This document shows, one piece after another, positions 21,145 to 31,877 of a stretch of 64,000 nucleotides of DNA (within the stretch, counting starts at the first letter, position 1; each line of letters begins with the position of its first letter). The translations under genes and the position numbers were made by a program. Source of the DNA: Microplitis mediator. Its lineage: Eukaryota > Arthropoda > Insecta > Hymenoptera > Braconidae. The notes below the pieces were generated by a model. That model was not told the DNA's origin. It did not search any database and was given only the letters and a program-made list of their open reading frames with translations. Location of the stretch: positions 19,618,617 to 19,682,616 of the forward strand of contig NC_079976.1 of NCBI RefSeq assembly GCF_029852145.1. The letters are read 5' to 3'.

Positions 21145-22307
21145 TAAAATTGCTATGGAAGCGCAAGCTAAATTCAAGCGTCAAAAAGTAGTTATTTTGC
21201 CAATGACAAACGACACCAAGAAATTGGTTTTATATCTAAAAAATGGAAAGAAGAAGTGTTTTGCTACTCTAAGAACAACATTTGTGTTTGAAAATTGGCT
21301 TAACGCTTTGAAGCTTGTTGCTGTTTATCTTCTCGTGTACAATCGGCGGCGAGTTGGAGATATACAGAATATTTTGGTGACTGATTTCGATGAACTGGAG
21401 AGTTTAGATAAAGGCGCAGACAAAGAAGACTTTAATAAATTACATAATGTGGGCAAAAAAATTGCTGAGTTATTTTACCGTTTTCAGATTAGAGGCAAGC
21501 TTAATCGTATCGTAGCTGTTATTGCCAATCACGAATTAATTGATGAAATCAGAATATTGATTAAGTGGCGTCAAAATGCAATAGTTCCGTCGAATAACGA
21601 ATTTTTGTTTGGATTACCAAATCCTATAAGTGACTGAATAAGAGTTTTGAATTTATGCCGGGAGATGCGAACTATATCGGAATTGTGTGGAGGAGAGAAG
21701 CCTGCGTTGTTACGAGGAACTGGCCTTCGAAAACACGTCGCCACAAAGTGTGTCGAGCTTGATTTGACCAATAATGCTCTTTCTGATGTAATAAATCATT
21801 TAGGACACTCAGACAAAATTCATCATGAGATCTGTCGACAGCCTCTCAAATCAAAGACAATCGTTCAAGTAACTAAAATTCTCGAAGCAGCGCAGGGGGT
21901 TCTTGAAGAAATTGGAAATGATGGTATGACGGACGATCAAAGCGAGTTTGTTGAAGTAGACAGTACTGGTACTTTAAATGATATTTCAACTGAAACTATC
22001 AATGAGGCGTTGAGTGCAAAAAATATAAATTACTCATCAGATATCGAACCTATTGCTTCAACTTCAACGGCTGTTCTTAATACTTTTGAAAGATCTGTTA
22101 CTTTATCTTCGAAAAATGATGTTGAGACACCTAAAAAGTCTGTTTTTCGGACTCCAAAAACTGGTGCTAAAACTCTTAAAAAGTCTGTTTCTCTGGCTTC
22201 AAAAGTTAAAATTAAAACATTAGATTGTCCTCTTCCTTCAACTCCGACAGCAAACATCGGCACTTTTGAAAATAATATTAAAAATGAATATCCGTGCAAC
22301 AGTACAA
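21145..22307 (+). pseudogene. Recombinase catalytic-domain exon
   Basis: Reads through VYLLVYNRRRVGDIQNI (Arg I), then an in-frame TGA at 21634, then LRGTGLRKHVATKC and LGHSDKIHHEICRQP. In the related insect and vertebrate sequences I remember, the last segment reads with a Tyr at the nucleophile position (pattern H..F/I YR). Here that position is Cys. The tail (from about 22000) is Ser/Thr-rich with repeated TPKKS/TLKKS motifs. With the nonsense codon and the missing Tyr, catalytic activity is unlikely. Confidence 0.6.
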
Positions 22308-22336
22308 GTATGATGTAATAATTGTAGATTTAATTT

Positions 22337-22725
22337 CCCGATGAAAAAAGATTTTATACAATTGTATAAAATTATATACAAAAAATGGCCTGATCCAATT
22401 GTATACAACTGTATAGAAATTGTATACAACTGTATAGAAATTGTATACAATTCTATACAAATTGTATACAAGTCTATATAGCTATATACAATTTTATACA
22501 AATTATATACAATTCTATATAATTATATACAATTCTATATAATTGCAATACATAGAATTGTATACAATTTGTATAGAATTTTATACAATTTCTATACAAA
22601 TTGTATACAATTGGATCGGACCATTTTTTCTATCCAATTATATATAGTCTATATATAATCATATATAGTCTATATATAATTGATATATAATTCTATACAA
22701 TTGTATAAAATCTTTTTTCATCGGG
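22337..22725. mobile_element. MITE with 32-bp terminal inverted repeats
   Basis: Starts CCCGATGAAAAAAGATTTTA and ends with its complement (TAAAATCTTTTTTCATCGGG); the arms extend through TACAATTGTATA. The interior is a run of GTATACAATTGTATAGAA-like units with further inverted pairs around GATCCAATTGTATAC. It lies in the putative last intron of the recombinase gene. The target duplication is short or unclear. Confidence 0.8.
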
Positions 22726-23123
22726 TTGATTTAATATTTTTAAGTGTTATTTCTTGATTTAGATTATAACTCACTAAACTGTCATCTAAATATTGTCTTT
22801 GTCTTTCAGGTAAACCATTAATCAAACGTTATACTTGGAGTACAGATGAGAAACGGATTATTTATTCAGAATTTGATGAATTTTTAAAATCTCGAACCCT
22901 GCCATCTCTTAAACTTATTGATGCTGTTAAAGTACGTTATCCTCGTTTAAATAATCGTTCTCGTCAACGTATCAAAACTTGGATATCCAACCACTTTAAA
23001 AATAGTTCATCGTCCACGAGTACTAACGCTAAACCTATCGTTGTTTCCAACGAAGCTGCTAACATTGACTTGACAAAATATAAATCTAAACCAAGTCAAG
23101 ATCAATCAATCCATAAAATCTAA

Positions 23124-23761
23124 TCTATTGAGTTTAAAAAGTTTATATGTGATAATTCTTATTCAATATAGTTTAAATAAGTCAAATTATCTTTAATGTT
23201 AGATAATGATATTCGTAAAAAAAGTTTATATCTTCGTTATCAAGATTTGAAAGTATAACCTTTATTTTAATTGCTTTTTTTTTTAATTTATAAGCATTGA
23301 CTGCTTTCATTCAATTAAACTTATTTTAAGTTCCTGTAAGGAAGTTGATAGCAAATTATTTTTTGAAGAGAGAATTTTTTAAAAATACTACACAAGATGT
23401 AATGTATTGATAGATTTCGTTGTTGTTATTCAGTTAAATACGTTATGCATTATAAATAACTGTTCAGTAATGGTTAAAGTTAACTTCTATACCAGAACAC
23501 TCTTATAATATCTTATCAGAAATTCGCATAACAGTTTATTGGCTTTAATAAGGTTTTGATTAAACTATGTCGTAATTTTCTGGTTAAAATGGTCAATTAT
23601 TTTATTTTAAAGTACTTTGATGAAGTTTTTTTTTATATATTATATAACCACGAAAACTGACGTGAAAACCACCAGGGATTAAATGATCCAAAAGTGAAGT
23701 AAGACATACTTTCCTTAATATTTTCAAAAATCAAATTTTTTTTTTTATGTATGCATATCTA
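23124..23761. other. AT-rich spacer
   Basis: Downstream of the recombinase stop. No gene, RNA or clear repeat is recognised. Confidence 0.5.
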
Positions 23762-24410
23762 TGTTCAAATCTCCCGTGCTCAGCTAGTCTATTCTCACCG
23801 TCGATATCTTATCGCCGGTATTACCGATCAGTCATCCACTATAGGCGGCTCCGCTAGTCGCATTCTCATTCAAGGGACCGCTAGAGTGGGGATGAAGAAG
23901 ACGGATGCGCGGTCTCACTCACTCTTCAACGCTCTCTCTCACTCATATAGTTACAGTGATTTCATGGCTGACGCCTCGTGCTCTCATAAATCGTCTCGTA
24001 ATATCTCAATCCCTTGCGTTCTCAATACAGTTCTCAGTGCTTTTTGTTAATAATAATTTATATTAATTATTTGTTGCATTATTTTTGGTCTCATTTTTTT
24101 ATCTCAGTGTTATTTTTGCATTAATTAGTCTCACCTCGTGTACCGGCACTTTTCACGCCTCGATGCCATCTTGGCCACGTGTTGATCGCGAGTGCAAATT
24201 CCATAAAATAAACATTTATAATATTAAATAAATACCAGTCTCATCATAAACAATTCTCATACAGTGTATATATTGTAAATAAAATATTTATAGTGTTTGT
24301 TAATTGAAATCGCAGTGTTAAATAAATTTATTCATTGCCCGCCAATTCACACACACCAGATCCTCTCATCCTCTCACTTAATAATTAATTAGTTATTAAT
24401 TATTTAAACA
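23762..24410 (+). mobile_element. 650-bp LTR-like element, copy A
   Basis: It begins TGTTCAAAT and ends ATTTAAACA (8 of 9 complementary, TG...CA). ATCTA flanks it on both sides (23757-23761 and 24411-24415), a clean 5-bp target duplication. An inverted, highly similar copy is at 48873-49522. The size and ends fit a solo LTR, although a MITE is possible. The ORF inside has no recognisable product. Confidence 0.8.
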
Positions 24411-24413
24411 ATC

Positions 24414-24456
<43 letters not shown>

Positions 24457-24460
24457 TTAA
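24414..24460. repeat. (AT)n microsatellite
   Basis: Alternating AT directly after the target duplication of the 650-bp element. Confidence 0.85.
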
Positions 24461-24717
24461 GATGCAATATTAATAGGATAAAATCAACTTAACTTATTCA
24501 GTATACTCTTTTGAAAATAAAAAGTAAGAAAAATTCACAACATTGAACAAATGACACTAGGAGGGACATTTTGTTTTAGTTATATTCTGTGATTGAATAA
24601 CTTCTTATGCCTCAACAACGAGAAATAAGTAATTGCTACTTGTACCTTATGTTACTTTCCTGGAAATAAATAACGTAAAAATATCACTATAATATTTATT
24701 CATTCTTTTTGTAGAAC

Positions 24718-24938
24718 TTTTCTCTACAGTTAAATCCAAACTCACAAGTAAATTGAGAAATAGAATTGAATCACACATTCGAATGAACGGAGAGAGATAT
24801 TTTCGAACCATCGGTGGCATACATGTTTCATTTTTTAATGAATTTGCTAAAGATCTTTGCTTAAAAGAAATGATAGGCTGTCATAGCTGCATGGATAAGG
24901 CTTGTAAAAAATCTCGTATGAATCATTCATTTTTATAA
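24718..24938 (+). CDS. Unrecognised exon-like ORF
   Basis: A possible acceptor (TTTTTGTAG) is followed by an open frame encoding STVKSKLTSKLRNRIESHIR and a Cys-containing end, CLKEMIGCHSCMDKACKKSR. The composition is plausible for protein but I recognise no family. It could be the terminal exon of an unidentified gene or chance. Confidence 0.2.
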
Positions 24939-25039
24939 AATTTCTACAAGTATTAACGAAAATATATCGGATACAATGAGCTTTTTAAGCTATCATTGAA
25001 ATTGCTTTTTTCATTATTCTAGAAATTTTCTATTAGATT

Positions 25040-25163
25040 CCTTGGTGGAAATTTTTCGGACTTTTCTCTGAAAAACTCTGAAAAAGTCTTCAGAACTTTG
25101 AAAAAGTCTTTAGAACTTTTGAACTGAGTTTTGCAAAGAAAATTCCGAAAAATTTCCACCAGG
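25040..25163. mobile_element. Small foldback/MITE
   Basis: The ends CCTTGGTGGAAATTTTTCGGA and TCCGAAAAATTTCCACCAGGG are complementary over about 20 bp. The centre repeats AAAAAGTCTT(C/T)AGAACTTT twice. It is a compact non-coding element. Confidence 0.7.
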
Positions 25164-26698
25164 GTTCATGATTGTTCATAATAGAACGTATGTATTTTGT
25201 AAAATTTTGTCGTATGAGCGACTATCGATATAATTTTCTACATACATTTACTACACTATTTGGGACTCTTGATATTATAGGATTAATCCAATAGTGCTGA
25301 GAGGATAGTTATCATACATAGATCGGATATTTAGAAAAAAACGAATTTTATTTAAATCAAAATAATTACACATATTTAAAAACTGCTGGCCATAAAGATA
25401 CTTTACTAGGTTCGTAATAAACAATTCAGACGTTTAAATCTTTCAAGGTGCCGATACAATTTATTCTCTTTTCTCAAGTTACTTAAACGATTATCGCAAG
25501 GATCTGATTAAATAAAGTACATAAGGATATCGGATTAGTTTTTAAAAATGATTGAGTGTAGGTGATTCGAAAATTAATCGCGAAGTAAACCTTAAAATCT
25601 CTGATGCCGCTTTCTCCTTCTTCCTAAAACTTTGGATCAGGAATACTTGCCAAAATTATGATTATATTGGAATATATCTTTTACATCACTATACAACATT
25701 TTAATTCCCGATGGATAAATACTCTAATGATATCCGATTTTTTAAAAAGTTCGTGACGGAAATCGGATTAAATTTATCCCAGGTCGATTCCAAATTCACA
25801 GGAAAGTCATAAAAATAGATAGACTAATAAAGTGAAAGCAAAATCTGCATGCTTTTTTGTGTGAATTGAACGAACGATATAATTGGTTATAGGCCGGAAA
25901 AATAAGCAGAACACTGGACGGATCAAGATCTTTCGAATGTAGCCCACGAAAACCATATACAGTTAATCGGTCTATCGAGGACGGTCCGCAAAAACCCTAT
26001 ATAATTGATAGGTCAGTAGAGAGACAAAGCTGGTTCTGTCCCATTTGGGGCAAGATGGACATGATCTGTTGTACCGGCGGATGGTAAGTTATCGATTGGC
26101 GATGTTGTATCGACTGCTGGTTGTCGATATTGTATCGACTGTTGGTGTGGTTATCTGCGGCCTTTTGACATCATTTGAGCGTATCTGGGGCCTTTTTGAC
26201 ATCATTTTGACGCTAATTGACATCATTTCAGCTTATCTGGAGCCTTTTTTACCGCCTGAGCTTATCTAGGGTCCGTTTGATGTTAATTGTCTGCCATTTT
26301 GAGCTCTTATTTGCCATTTTGAGGTCTTATCCACCATTATGAGCTCTTATCTGCCATTTTGAGTTCGTGATAGATGGCGCATCTCGCGTATATTTTGAGC
26401 GGGAAATTTTTTGAAAAAATATGTACAATTTTTATTAATGTACGATTTTCATCAATGTACAATTTACGTAAAATTATGTACAATTTCCATTATTGATTAG
26501 AGTGGGTTCTCGGCTTGCCTATCAGGTTACAGGTTTTGACATCGTGTTTGTGCGTAACCCCAGAGCTGACACTAGCGTAGCCTACCCTGATTAATACAAT
26601 ATGTACACATAAATGTATGATTTAAAGTTTTATATATTGAAACTGGGGTATGTAAGGGTACATGCGAGAAGCATGCGAAGAGCATGCCATCTAGTGGT
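25164..26698. other. Non-coding spacer with short tandem repeats
   Basis: No gene is recognised. From about 26150 to 26370 short units recur: TATCTGG(G/A)GCC with TTTTGACATCAT, then TGCCATTTTGAG(C/G)TCTTAT about four times. The 74-codon ORF over this part follows the repeat and is not convincing. Confidence 0.5.
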
Positions 26699-27010
26699 GT
26701 AGTTTCTCCCTCCTCTTTTTTTCTGATGATGACGTCATCCAACAGGTTTGAACTTGTTTTTTCCTTTGTTCTTTTTACTGCGTAGTAGAATGTTCTAGAT
26801 AATGACGTCATCTAACAGGTTTAAACTTGTTTTTTCCTTTGTTCTTCTTAACTGCGTTGTAGAATTTTTATTTTTAGATTATGACTCATCCAGTTCCGAG
26901 AAAAAAACTTTTTTTTCTTTATTTATAACTGCGTAGTAAAATATTTATTTTTCAACTGCGCAGTAGAATGTTCTAGATGATGACGTCATCTAACAGGCTC
27001 GAACTTGTTT
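26699..27010. repeat. Polinton left terminal-region repeats
   Basis: Irregular units of about 75-180 bp contain ACTGCG(T/C)AGTAGAA, TGTTCTAGAT, the palindrome GATGACGTCATC and CAGGTTTGAACTTGTTTTT. TGACGTCA sites lie at 26730, 26803 and 26981. Matching units in inverse orientation occur at about 40780-41010. They behave as terminal inverted repeats built of subrepeats and probably include promoter elements. Confidence 0.65.
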
Positions 27011-27032
27011 TTGAGCTAGAGTGGGGGAATTG

Positions 27033-27101
27033 AGCTGAGCGCTGAGCTCAAGAGCTCGCAGCAGCAGTCAGTCTACATCGAGAAACGTTCTAGTTAACAG
27101 C
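27033..27101 (+). promoter_or_regulatory. Conserved leader/promoter segment
   Basis: A segment with GAGCTGAG(C)GCTGAGCTCA, GCAGTCAGTCT and ATCGAGAAACGTTCTAGTTA is found again, inverted, at 61761-61825 in front of the first gene of the second Polinton. Conservation in two separate elements points to a promoter or 5' leader. TCAGT resembles an arthropod initiator. Confidence 0.55.
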
Positions 27102-27395
27102 TTGTGCAAATGGATAATAAATTCAGTGAAAGTGAAAACTTTTCTCTTACATAACCGGCTGTACACTGATAATCTTGACGATATTATTGAATCGTTATTT
27201 GGTGACATACCTCCTGATGATATTGGTAAATTTATCAATGATGTAATTGCATTTGCCAAAAATATTGAAATTATTGAAAGTGCGCGAGAAGTATCGTGTC
27301 CAGGCTGTGCTGCAAAAAGAAAGTTAGCGAAGAATCTATTTGAAATTAGTGAAAAAATGGAAAAACTACAATTACGTATACTTCGGAAATCATAA
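27102..27395 (+). CDS. Small Polinton ORF of unknown function
   Basis: 97 codons. The C-terminal two thirds (IIESLFGDIPPDDIGKFIND, then a Cys pair CPGCA and a Lys/Leu-rich helix) looks conserved in character. The first residues are uncertain: an overlapping ATG at 27109 in another frame encodes MDNKFSESENFSL and may be the true start, followed by a frameshift. It is the first gene inside the left terminus. I know no function. Confidence 0.45.
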   Translation: MCKWIINSVKVKTFLLHNRLYTDNLDDIIESLFGDIPPDDIGKFINDVIAFAKNIEIIESAREVSCPGCAAKRKLAKNLFEISEKMEKLQLRILRKS

Positions 27396-27397
27396 AA

Positions 27398-27620
27398 ATG
27401 AGTCCTCAGGGTTCAAAGTATGTAAGAATTATTATTTAAAAAACTATCATTTTTCTAATAACTTAACTATAAATATTTAATTATTAACTTTTATAGATTT
27501 CATGTATACACTGATGAGTGTAACCACGATGCCCAAATCGAGTTTGAGGATATAAGCAGCGAAAGTGATATTTTTAATGACTGCGACGACAATGACAACA
27601 ACGCTATCCCAGATTCTTAG
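27398..27620 (+). CDS. 48-aa acidic protein, apparently spliced
   Basis: Exon 1 is 27398-27417 (ATG). The intron 27418-27496 has donor GTATGTAAG and acceptor TTTTATAG. Exon 2 is 27497-27620 and ends TAG. The joined frame is open and very acidic (QIEFEDISSESDIFNDCDDN). Without splicing, exon 2 has no good start. A 79-nt intron suits an insect nucleus. The function is unknown; confidence rests only on the splice sites and frame. Confidence 0.4.
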
Positions 27621-27626
27621 TATTTT

Positions 27627-27809
27627 ATGAATGCGAATGAGGAAAGAAACAAAGAATTGGCTATTCGAAGGAAAGAAATCAACTTACAATTGTCTCATTG
27701 GAAAAAATTATTATTAAACTTTAATGATCGCAAAGATTATGAAGAAGCGTGTCATGAAATCACATTCATATTAACTAAGTCATTGTTCAAAGCTAACAAA
27801 CCGCAATAA
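27627..27809 (+). CDS. Small coiled-coil-like Polinton ORF
   Basis: 60 codons rich in Glu, Lys and Leu (NEERNKELAIRRKEINLQLS), predicted helical. Its stop TAA overlaps the next ATG by one base (27809), which suggests coupled genes. I do not recognise it. Confidence 0.4.
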   Translation: MNANEERNKELAIRRKEINLQLSHWKKLLLNFNDRKDYEEACHEITFILTKSLFKANKPQ

Positions 27810-28594
27810 TGGAACTAATAATTGATTTTGTGGGTTTTAAGATGCCTGATGGCAGACTTGTGATAAAAGAACTTTGTGCTAGTGATATTTGTGTTAAAGT
27901 CAATCCATATAAACGTGTGCACTGTGAACATTGGTTATTCGAAGCACCTTTATATCAGATTGATGTTGCAGTAATGCAAAAAAGTGTTGATCATTGTGGA
28001 CTTCAACATTCAATTTCATGGACATCTGGTGTGCAACCATATGAATCATTGAAAGAAAATCTAGATATTTCGGTGAAAAATGCACGTTACGTTTACGTTT
28101 AAGGTGAACGAAAGAAAAAATGGCTTGATGATCTCATTGACTCTGTTGTACCTATAATTGATATGGAAAAACTAAGATATTTTTCTCTGTTTGATGCTTA
28201 TGATTTTCCAAAACATCGCTGTCCATACCATGTTCATCATAAGAAAAAGTTTTATTCTTCATGTGCATATCGAAATGTTCAATTTTTGAAGAAGTGGTTT
28301 TGGACTTGTTATGGAAACCAACCAACCTATGAAAAGTCTGTTTAGATCTTCAATCAGTTGGAGAACTTACTGTATATGGATAATGAAGATATCGCATGTC
28401 TTGATGTTGCATTTATCATTGAAAATGCAACCCAACAAATCGATTTCGCTTGGCACAAACTACCGGAACGATTACAAAATAATGAAAAATTGATTGGCTA
28501 TCAAAGGTGTCGGGATCATTCTTTTTTCTATCATGATATTCCTGATAGCCTTGCATATCCATTCAGAAAAGATTGTTGCAATTGTACTCTTTAG
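27809..28594 (+). pseudogene. Conserved insect transposon-associated protein, copy 1
   Basis: Starts MELIIDFVGFKMPDGRLVIKE, a pattern I know from many insect transposon-linked proteins of unknown function, possibly RNase H-like. The middle has SWTSGVQPYESLKENL, and downstream come CPYHVHHKKKFYSSCAYRNV and a WF(W)TCYG region. In-frame stops at 28100 and about 28344 break the gene, and the later blocks (to 28594) are in the same or a shifted frame. A related, also broken copy starts at 41129, just outside the right repeats. Confidence 0.55.
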
Positions 28595-28895
28595 GTTAAG
28601 AAAAATATCTATAGTTTATTATGTATTTAAGGTTATGTAAGACTGAAAAATATATATTTTTAGGTTAAGAAAAATATCTATAGTTTATTATTTATTTGAC
28701 GTTATGTAAGACTAAAATGTATATTTTTAGGTTAAGAAAAATATCTATAGTTTAGTATGTATTTGAGGTTATGTTACACCAAAATGTATATTTTTAGGTT
28801 AAGAAAAAAAATACTATAGTTCATTATGTATTTGAGGTTATGTAGAATATTTAAGGTTATGTAAGACTTAAATGTATATTTTAGGTTAAAAATAA
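28593..28895. repeat. Tandem repeat, about 67 bp, 4-5 copies
   Basis: Units start TTAGGTTAAGAAAAATATCT, continue ATAGTTTATTATGTATTTGA and end GGTTATGTAAGACT. It lies between gene groups of opposite orientation and may hold shared 3' ends. Confidence 0.85.
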
Positions 28896-29117
28896 TAAAA
28901 AACAATATATATCAATATAAAAAAGTTTATTTATTTATAAATTTAAGTTTTTTAATTAATACAGGTTCAATAATTATATTGAATTTATTAATTCTTTGTT
29001 TAAATCATTCTCGATCTCTTGCTGCTTGTTCCCATTCACCTGTTCTTGCTTGTTCGTGTGCAAATCTCCATACATACATATAATGTATGGTTGGCGTTGG
29101 ATTAAATTGAATAGTCT

Positions 29118-30361
29118 TCATATTAGTTTTCGTACGATGCTGCTTATGGGATTATACTCGACTATGCGATCATGTATAATGAGGCAATAAGCTGATGTCT
29201 ACGCAGGAAATTGATTTGCAGATTTAAATTCCAGGCGAATGTCCACTGGTCCAGATTTAATTGATTCGTTTTGTTTTGAGCAATCGATAACATACAGTGG
29301 CGCTTGTTCAAAAAATTTTTTCTTTGTCAGCAGTGGCTCTGGTTCTTTGTTGTAGTATGAAATTTGGAAATTTATATACATATCGTACAACAGAGCATAT
29401 CGATTATTTGCAATGTTGAGATTCAAATTCCCATAAGGATAACTCTGAGAGTTTAAAAATAATTTTATGTCTCTGATGTTGCAGTGATCAAATCCGCTGG
29501 AATTTTTAGTTGCGTCATTTTTTCTTGCTGTTTGAAATCCAAGAATGACAAAACGTGGTTTCTCGAGCTGCGTAGAAGTTTTGACTGCCCATATGTGCTT
29601 CGAAGTATTTGGTAATAGAGGATACTCATACAGCTCCCAAGCACGGAAACTGATTGAGATAGCTGGATCACTTGTAATATAATTCAAAGCTTCAATTTTT
29701 TGTTTATCAGCCATAGTCACATATGGTACAATCCACTCGATTTTTTGTAGTGTAATTTTAACAGCTACAGAATGAGCTCCAGCAGCAGGTGTAGCCACAA
29801 TGTATGCATTCAAATCAGAATTTGATCTTATCACAATTAATTCATGTCTTGCATTGATGACAATTTTATGGTAATCTTCAGCAAAACCAAGCAGGAGACT
29901 CAATGGTATATATAGATATATCAAAGAAACCATTGTCATTGTGTAATTTGTTTACAGCTTCATCCATAATCCAGCCTGAATTTTCAAGTATATTTTCTTG
30001 AGCAGGACTTAGTGATGTGTATCCTGTCATGAGACTTGTGATACTAACATTTTTGCTACGATCTATCTCAACACCATTGAGTTCGTAACGTATTTCTTCA
30101 AACATATGACAAACTGTCATGTTGACCATGGGAGTCGTTGCACTCACAGCTGTACCATCGGACTTTGTGAATTTTCCGTACACATGTAATGTACTTTTAC
30201 TTGGAAGTAGACACAAATCTTGATGTTGAACTGCAATTCTTATTTCATCGCTGTTGTTGAATGTTGATGAAGCATACGGGAGATGAGCATGTGCTTCATA
30301 GTGTGCAATTGACTCATCAAAAATGATTTGTCGTTGGATATTTAAGATTTCCGCTGCCATG
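29118..30361 (-). pseudogene. Polinton major capsid protein (double jelly-roll)
   Basis: Two overlapping frames. 29878-30361 holds the N-terminal part (EIRIAVQHQDLCLLPSKSTL, YELNGVEIDRSKN). The second frame, to 29199, holds the rest (WIVPYVTMADKQKIEALNYI, ISISFRAWELYEYPLL, TSTQLEKPRFVILGFQTARK, VIDCSKQNESIKSGPVDIRL). These are hallmark strings of insect Polinton/adintovirus hexon-like capsid proteins. A frameshift lies near 29880-29930, and an in-frame TAG at about 29197 truncates the end, which continues in frame to 29118. It would form the virion shell; it is now non-functional. Confidence 0.85.
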
Positions 30362-30555
30362 GTCGTGTACACGTTAAACAGCAAAAATAAATTTTTATTT
30401 TCTTAATTTTCCACGTAATTTTAGTCCTAGGCTCTGTAGAAACTGAGTGTTCTGATGTGTTAACACTTTGTGAGGTACTCGGTGACTGATGTTGCTTGAC
30501 CATGTTGCTGTCTTTTTATACCCAGCACCACTTTTTGTTTCATACACGATACCCA

Positions 30556-30810
30556 TTATTTTATAGACTTTATATGCAGTCTTATGGTTATTGTTTCACC
30601 TCTGAAATTAGCCAGTTTTCCGTCTTGATTTACAATTCTCAGTCTGAGATTTTGTATTGCTTGTACGGCGATCGGTAGATAAATGACGTGTGATGGCAAT
30701 TCAACAATCTTATATCCTGGTGGCACACTTGGGAAAAATTCATGAATAGTGTGAACTTTGTGTTCATTTATGTAAGCACCAGACGTGATGTTACACTCAA
30801 CTCTCAGAGC
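30556..30810 (-). pseudogene. Polinton penton (minor capsid) C-terminal fragment
   Basis: The open frame contains CNITSGAYINEHKVHTIHEF, then VPPGYKIVELPSHVIYLPI and NFRGETITIRLHIK, typical of the C-terminal jelly roll of the Polinton minor capsid protein. The upstream part is cut off exactly at the LTR-like insertion at 30811. It lies between the major capsid and protease genes, the usual capsid cluster. Most of the N-terminal part is missing from the window. Confidence 0.75.
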
Positions 30811-31436
30811 TGTAACGCTGGGGTACGTTATCCTGCACTTAATGGTGGAAGGGTGCAGTTAGTGGGTTAAAGTTTGCCCCGCTAGCTCTTAATGAAACTC
30901 TGACTTATTGAATTTATTTAAATAATGCCTTCGCAATAAATTAATTTACCTGAACTGGCCTTACAATTCTAAACTAATACTAGTACTTAGCCTAAAATTC
31001 AGTTCGGCGGTGGATGTAGTCCTGGATGTCCTTGGACTGGCAACTGGTTGATCCTTGGAAATCGCTTCCTTGGACCGTGATACAGATACCCAAATGTCGT
31101 AGCTAAGGAGACTCTTAATTGTCTAATGTGGACTTAGGAGACACAGGTGAATTCACTCTAACACTGGTTTCAGTAAATAGAATAATTATTTATTTAACTA
31201 ATAATAAACTATTATGCCACGTCGCACACACACTGGTTTATCAATATCGTTACTGTACTTAACGGTACAGGGCTTTCTACCAATTTATTCAAATAACTAT
31301 CTCTGGTATAGCAACAGATATGAGCTATTATTTATCACAAACAGATATGATGTAATAAATACTGGATAATTTACTTAACTAATTATCAGTGTTAATGTGA
31401 ATGACTCAGCCATGACTGATGTGTTGTAAAGTCACA
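30811..31436 (+). mobile_element. Solo LTR-like insertion in the penton gene
   Basis: It begins TGTAACGCTGGGG and ends AAAGTCACA, the same TGTAAC...GTCACA style as the element at 1278-2634. The flanks (GAGC and TCAA) do not match, so there is no target duplication. On the minus strand an ATG at 31413 (MAESFTLT) could instead be the penton start, which would move the right end to about 31388. Confidence 0.5.
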
Positions 31437-31441
31437 TCAAT

Positions 31442-31822
31442 TTATAGTTGTCCAGTAAGAAATTTGAGACACAAGTATCCGCATATAATTGTATCAAACT
31501 CCTGGTATCTTTTGTGATTATATTTCACGCTACCAACATCGAGATATTCCATAAGATCTTGTGGTGGTTGTAAATTACCAAAACTGACAAAATAAATAAC
31601 TTCATCATTATTTTTCTTGTATGCAACCCAGTGAGTATCAGGTCCATGTTTATCATCAAGATTAATAATAGCTGATTCATTTTTTCTCGGTCCAGTTTCA
31701 GGTAAATCGTTTCTCATAAAAACACCACGAAAGTTTGGAATTTTTAGAGCTTTAGCGTACTCCAGTAAGTCGATGTTTGTGAGTGCTCGATGTGGTAGCT
31801 CTACTTGTTTTTTGACTTGCAT
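31442..31822 (-). CDS. Adenain-like cysteine protease (Polinton)
   Basis: 126 codons beginning MQVKKQVELPHRALTNIDLL. HWVAYKK carries the catalytic His and ICGYLCLKFL the Cys region, as in adenovirus-type maturation proteases. In relatives I expect an Asp in the YF(D)SFGNLQPP segment; here it reads YFVSFGNLQPP, so the acidic triad member appears lost. The reading frame is otherwise intact and of normal size. It overlaps the end of the PLA2 gene upstream. It would process capsid proteins; activity is doubtful. Confidence 0.85.
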   Translation of the reverse strand: MQVKKQVELPHRALTNIDLLEYAKALKIPNFRGVFMRNDLPETGPRKNESAIINLDDKHGPDTHWVAYKKNNDEVIYFVSFGNLQPPQDLMEYLDVGSVKYNHKRYQEFDTIICGYLCLKFLTGQL

Positions 31823-31877
31823 TCTCTGCCTGCTGGATATGGTCTCAAATATAAACCCATACCACGTCTATAAGGCT

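Larger units (their letters stand above)
18425..23123 (+). pseudogene. Crypton-like tyrosine recombinase gene, degenerate
   Basis: Several exon-like blocks with splice-type junctions. 18692-19352 encodes a hydrophilic N-terminal region ending VHKIYEDVKKLQQIPAG. 19450-20184 carries the zinc-finger-like CPNCLLTVTVVNSRKHISKC. 21145-22307 carries the recombinase core, and 22810-23123 a Myb/HTH-like end (YTWSTDEKRIIYSEFDEFL). Core motifs are NRRRVGDI (first catalytic Arg region), LRGTGLRKHVAT and INHLGHSDKIHHEICRQP. In-frame stops at 19539, about 19860 and 21634 show it is not functional as read. A further possible upstream exon is at 18425-18600. The family match is from pattern memory. Confidence 0.65.

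Noticed and set aside
23751..24050. 99-codon ORF in the 650-bp element
   Set aside because: Not kept open in the inverted copy and begins outside the element; no recognisable protein.
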